This document shows, in pieces, positions 61,447 through 64,000 of a stretch of DNA of 64,000 bases; the stretch's first letter is position 1, and the number at the start of each line of letters is the position of its first letter. Source of the DNA: an uncultured Prevotellaceae bacterium (GTDB lineage Bacteria > Bacteroidota > Bacteroidia > Bacteroidales > Bacteroidaceae); the NCBI GenBank assembly GCA_937900485.1, contig CALCEL010000017.1, positions 1 to 64,000 of the forward strand, in the 5' to 3' direction. Made by a program: the position numbers and the translations under genes. A model generated the notes under the pieces. That model was not told where the DNA came from and did no database searches. It saw only the letters and a list, made by a program, of their open reading frames with translations.

Positions 61447-62076
61447 TTAGATTTTAAGACCTGAGAAACACATAAATGCCATTGCCATAAGACCTACGGT
61501 GATGAACGTTATACCAAGTCCCTGAAGAGGCTTTGGAACGTCAGAGTAAGCCATCTTCTCACGAATTGCCGCAAGACCAACGATTGCAAGTGTCCAACCA
61601 ATACCTGATCCGAGTGCATAAGCTAAACAGTCTCCAACATTTGAGATGGCCTGTGTTGATGTCTCCGGATCGAGCTGGATACGCTGCTGCATGAAAAGAG
61701 AAGCACCCATAATCGCACAGTTAACAGCAATGAGAGGAAGGAATATACCGAGAGCGGCATAGAGGGATGGAGAGAAACGCTCCACAACCATCTCGACCAA
61801 CTGCACGATACCCGCAATCACAGCAATAAACAAGATGAATGCCAGGAATGTGAGGTCAACACCTTTTTCAAGTGCGCCGTCAGCAAGAACCTTAGTTTGC
61901 AATAAGTAATCTACAGGAACTGTAATGAGGAGGACGAATGTCACAGCAATACCCAGTCCGAGAGATGTCTTCACTGTCTTAGATACCGCAAGGTAAGAGC
62001 ACATACCCAAGAAGAAAGCGAATATCATGTTGTCCACAAAGATTGAGCGGACGAACAACTGAATGAAATGTTCCAT
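61447..62076 (-). CDS. nqrE: Na+-NQR subunit E
   Basis: A 209-residue membrane subunit with six TM helices, sharing a fold with NqrD in inverted topology; the pair hold an Fe site between them. Segments LGMCSYLAVSK and GASLFMQQR are typical. 18 bp upstream of nqrF. Confidence 0.95.
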   Translation of the reverse strand: MEHFIQLFVRSIFVDNMIFAFFLGMCSYLAVSKTVKTSLGLGIAVTFVLLITVPVDYLLQTKVLADGALEKGVDLTFLAFILFIAVIAGIVQLVEMVVERFSPSLYAALGIFLPLIAVNCAIMGASLFMQQRIQLDPETSTQAISNVGDCLAYALGSGIGWTLAIVGLAAIREKMAYSDVPKPLQGLGITFITVGLMAMAFMCFSGLKI

Positions 62077-62105
62077 AATCTGTTTCTTTTAATTTGGGTT
62101 TTTAA

Positions 62106-62735
62106 TTATGCTTCCTTATTTATTGAACGGTGAACCCAGATGACACACGCAAGGATGATAAGCGCCATAGCTGGCATTGTCATCATACCATTATTCATGT
62201 ACAAGCCACCGCCCTCAAAATAACAACTCTCTGGAATAATCTGGATGCCGAAGATAGAACCGAAACCGAGCAACTCACGAATGAATCCCACGATAACAAG
62301 TATGACAGCATAACCAAGACCATTACCGACACCATCAAGGAACGACTCCCATGGACCGTTCTGCATGGCGAACGCCTCAAGACGTCCCATCAGGATACAG
62401 TTTGTGATGATGAGTCCGACATATACTGAGAGCTGAACGCTGACATCATACACATACGCCTTGAGAATATTGCTCACGATGGTAACAAGAGCGGCAACAA
62501 CTACAAGCTGTACGATGATACGTATACGATTTGGAATAGTCTTACGTATAAGAGAAATAATCACGTTTGAGAAAGCTGTAATCACTGTAACGGAAAGACC
62601 CATTACGATGGCAGGCTTCAACTGTGAGGTTACGGCGAGAGCAGAGCAGATTCCAAGTACCTGAACAGCGATAGGGTTATTCAGATTGAGCGGGCTCTTG
62701 AATACTTCACCATTTTCTTTTGAAAATAAACTCAT
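62106..62735 (-). CDS. nqrD: Na+-NQR subunit D
   Basis: A 209-residue six-helix subunit with NPIAVQVLGICSALAVT and TNCILMGRLEAFAM, marks of the NqrD/RnfE family. The Cys in helices III and its NqrE counterpart bind iron. 14 bp from nqrC. Confidence 0.95.
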   Translation of the reverse strand: MSLFSKENGEVFKSPLNLNNPIAVQVLGICSALAVTSQLKPAIVMGLSVTVITAFSNVIISLIRKTIPNRIRIIVQLVVVAALVTIVSNILKAYVYDVSVQLSVYVGLIITNCILMGRLEAFAMQNGPWESFLDGVGNGLGYAVILVIVGFIRELLGFGSIFGIQIIPESCYFEGGGLYMNNGMMTMPAMALIILACVIWVHRSINKEA

Positions 62736-62749
62736 ATTCTTTGTCCTCC

Positions 62750-63481
62750 TTATTCATTAATGATAGTGTCCTGACAGCAGCTGTCCACCTGCGCGTCGCA
62801 CATAGCATCCGCCTTGTGGCACTTGCCGTTGCCCTTGCAGCAAGGCTTGTCACCAGCACAGCCACCACGGAATGTAGCAATGGCATCCTTGTAGTCTGTA
62901 AGACACTTTTGAATCATATCGTTAACACCATTTGATGTGAGAGTGGCACCTGTCACTGCGTCCACATAACTGTCTGCTGACAGACCTGCAGGGGCCTTTC
63001 CCTTCTTGTATACTCCAAGAACGACATTCTCGCCGTCAAAAATCTTCTTACCCATGAAGAGATCCTGAAACCACTGCTCCTTGATACGGGCACCAAGACC
63101 GGCAGTCTCAGACTCATGATTGAAGAATACTCCATAGACAGTCTGACCGTCTTTGTTGATAGCCACATAACCCCAAAGAGGACCCCAAAGACCTGCTCCC
63201 TTGACAGGAACAACAAGCTTCTCCTCACCATCAACATTCGCGATCAAAGTACCATCATCATTCTTTGAAGTGATAACCTCCTCGTACTTAGCGTCAACAT
63301 CTGACACCTCACGGATATTCAATGAAGCGAGTATCTGTGACTTTTTGTCACGCTCCACATTAGCATCCTGAGTCTCCTTCAGAGAAGAAGCAACGAAAGC
63401 AAGGAGGAAAGCCACTACGATTACCATTACGCTAGCATATATTATTGTATACGCATTGCTGTTTGTATTCAATTTTGCCAT
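62750..63481 (-). CDS. nqrC: Na+-NQR subunit C with Cys-rich tail
   Basis: A 243-residue FMN-carrying subunit: one TM helix (about 12-33), a periplasmic domain with the covalent-FMN motif DAVTGATLTS (Thr180), and GGARI-type substrate strands (GLGARIKEQWF). Beyond the normal end at about residue 205 there are 38 extra residues with seven cysteines (208, 214, 215, 221, 228, 235, 236) in GGCAGDKPCCKGNGKC... . Such a tail is not part of standard NqrC; it could bind metal or form disulfides on the periplasmic side. Length and reading frame are clean, so it is not an assembly error. Confidence 0.93.
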   Translation of the reverse strand: MAKLNTNSNAYTIIYASVMVIVVAFLLAFVASSLKETQDANVERDKKSQILASLNIREVSDVDAKYEEVITSKNDDGTLIANVDGEEKLVVPVKGAGLWGPLWGYVAINKDGQTVYGVFFNHESETAGLGARIKEQWFQDLFMGKKIFDGENVVLGVYKKGKAPAGLSADSYVDAVTGATLTSNGVNDMIQKCLTDYKDAIATFRGGCAGDKPCCKGNGKCHKADAMCDAQVDSCCQDTIINE

Positions 63482-63493
63482 TATTTGTCCTCC

Positions 63494-64000
63494 TTATTTT
63501 ACGGCACGTTTTGCGCGCTTGTTGATATTTGACTGTACGAAACAGTAGTCGATAAGTGGTGCGAATACGTTCATCAAAAGAATAGCGAGCATCATACCCT
63601 CTGGGAAACCTGGGTTGAGCACACGTATGATGATTGCCATGACTCCGATGAGGAAACCATAGATGTACTTACCACACTCTGTACGAGCCGCAGTAACTGG
63701 GTCCGTGGCCATGAACACCGCACCGAAAGCGAAACCACCGACAGTGAGCTGCTCCCACCACTCAAAATTCTGAGCGCCCTCATAAGGAAGAAGATATGCC
63801 ATAATAGCACCACCAACAAATGTTGACACGATAATCTTCCAACTTGCGATACCTGCCCAAATCAAAATAACGGCTCCAATAGCGATAGCCACTACTGATG
63901 TCTCACCGATTGAACCTGGAATCGTACCGATAATAGTTTCAAGAGGACTTGCTGTCACAGCCTCACCAGAACCAAGCTGGCCAAGAGGAGTGGCTGCAGA
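63494..64000 (-). CDS. nqrB: Na+-NQR subunit B, C-terminal part (cut by the window edge)
   Basis: The open frame reads across the right edge; 168 C-terminal residues are visible. It starts in the window with SAATPLGQLGSGEAV (the area after the FMN-Thr region), then GETSVVAIAIGAVILIWAG, PVTAARTECGKYIYGF and NPGFPEGMMLAILLMN, typical NqrB/RnfD helices. The true start is outside the window, as is nqrA. Confidence 0.94.
   Translation of the reverse strand, partial: SAATPLGQLGSGEAVTASPLETIIGTIPGSIGETSVVAIAIGAVILIWAGIASWKIIVSTFVGGAIMAYLLPYEGAQNFEWWEQLTVGGFAFGAVFMATDPVTAARTECGKYIYGFLIGVMAIIIRVLNPGFPEGMMLAILLMNVFAPLIDYCFVQSNINKRAKRAVK

Noticed and set aside
1..64000. CRISPR array, IS element, tRNA or rRNA
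   Set aside because: I scanned the intergenic stretches for regularly spaced repeats, transposase frames and the conserved tRNA T-loop segment and found none.

Overview
The window looks like chromosome of an obligately anaerobic Bacteroidales, most like Prevotella. The evidence is the gene content (Bacteroidetes-restricted families DUF5686, DUF4837, DUF4105, DUF4886 and DUF4250, and a T9SS-like C-terminus), the repeated promoter form TTTG-N19..21-TAnnTTTG, and the lack of Shine-Dalgarno sequences ahead of most genes. Nearly everything is housekeeping. There is no prophage, IS transposase, CRISPR array, rRNA or tRNA that I could see.

Layout. 0.5-5.0 kb (+): a Na+-pumping methylmalonyl-CoA decarboxylase set (epimerase, carboxyltransferase, OadG-like subunit, biotin carrier with TWO biotinyl domains, OadB-like membrane subunit), ending in a strong terminator. 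5.2-6.1 kb (-): a regulator fusing an RIC/YtfE-like di-iron hemerythrin region to a LuxR helix-turn-helix. 6.4-13.1 kb (+): hisH-hisA-hisF-hisIE, ftsE, lysC, lysA. 13.5-15.3 kb (+): grpE-dnaJ. 16.1-28.1 kb (-): a large DUF5686 outer-membrane protein, then a run transcribed glyA, rlmN, DUF4837 lipoprotein, pdxA, LPG-synthase-TM protein, nucleotidyltransferase, ATP-grasp enzyme, CDP-alcohol phosphotransferase, HAD phosphatase; the last five look like an uncharacterised phospho-head-group pathway. 28.6-31.8 kb (-): malic enzyme/PTA fusion and an orphan Vsr endonuclease. 32.4-40.4 kb (-): small lipoprotein, secA, a phosphatase-fold pseudoenzyme, DUF4105 and DUF4886 proteins. 40.5-47.2 kb (-): the complete trp operon trpB-E-G-D-C-F-A with a leader peptide and attenuator. 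47.3-50.1 kb (-): secreted protein and class III fbp. 50.8 kb onward: acyl-ACP thioesterase, NhaC, altronate dehydratase and AraC regulator, a free-standing structured ncRNA (55.6-55.9 kb), glycine-zipper lipoprotein, NudC, a GH25 lysozyme, a DUF4250 fusion, and nqrF-E-D-C-B (nqrB cut by the right edge).

Themes. Sodium energetics recurs: the decarboxylase exports Na+ while propionate is made, NQR exports Na+ at the expense of NADH, and NhaC exchanges Na+ for H+. The least explained content is (1) a dispersed ~300-bp structured intergenic repeat present three times (15.5, 31.9 and 59.6 kb), (2) the lipid/polyol head-group cluster at 19.0-23.5 kb, (3) the hemerythrin-LuxR regulator, (4) the ncRNA at 55.6 kb, and (5) several protein oddities: double biotinyl carrier, Cys-rich NqrC tail, and a phosphatase-fold protein beside secA that has lost its metal ligands. 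All functions are inferred from reading the sequence; no database search was run.
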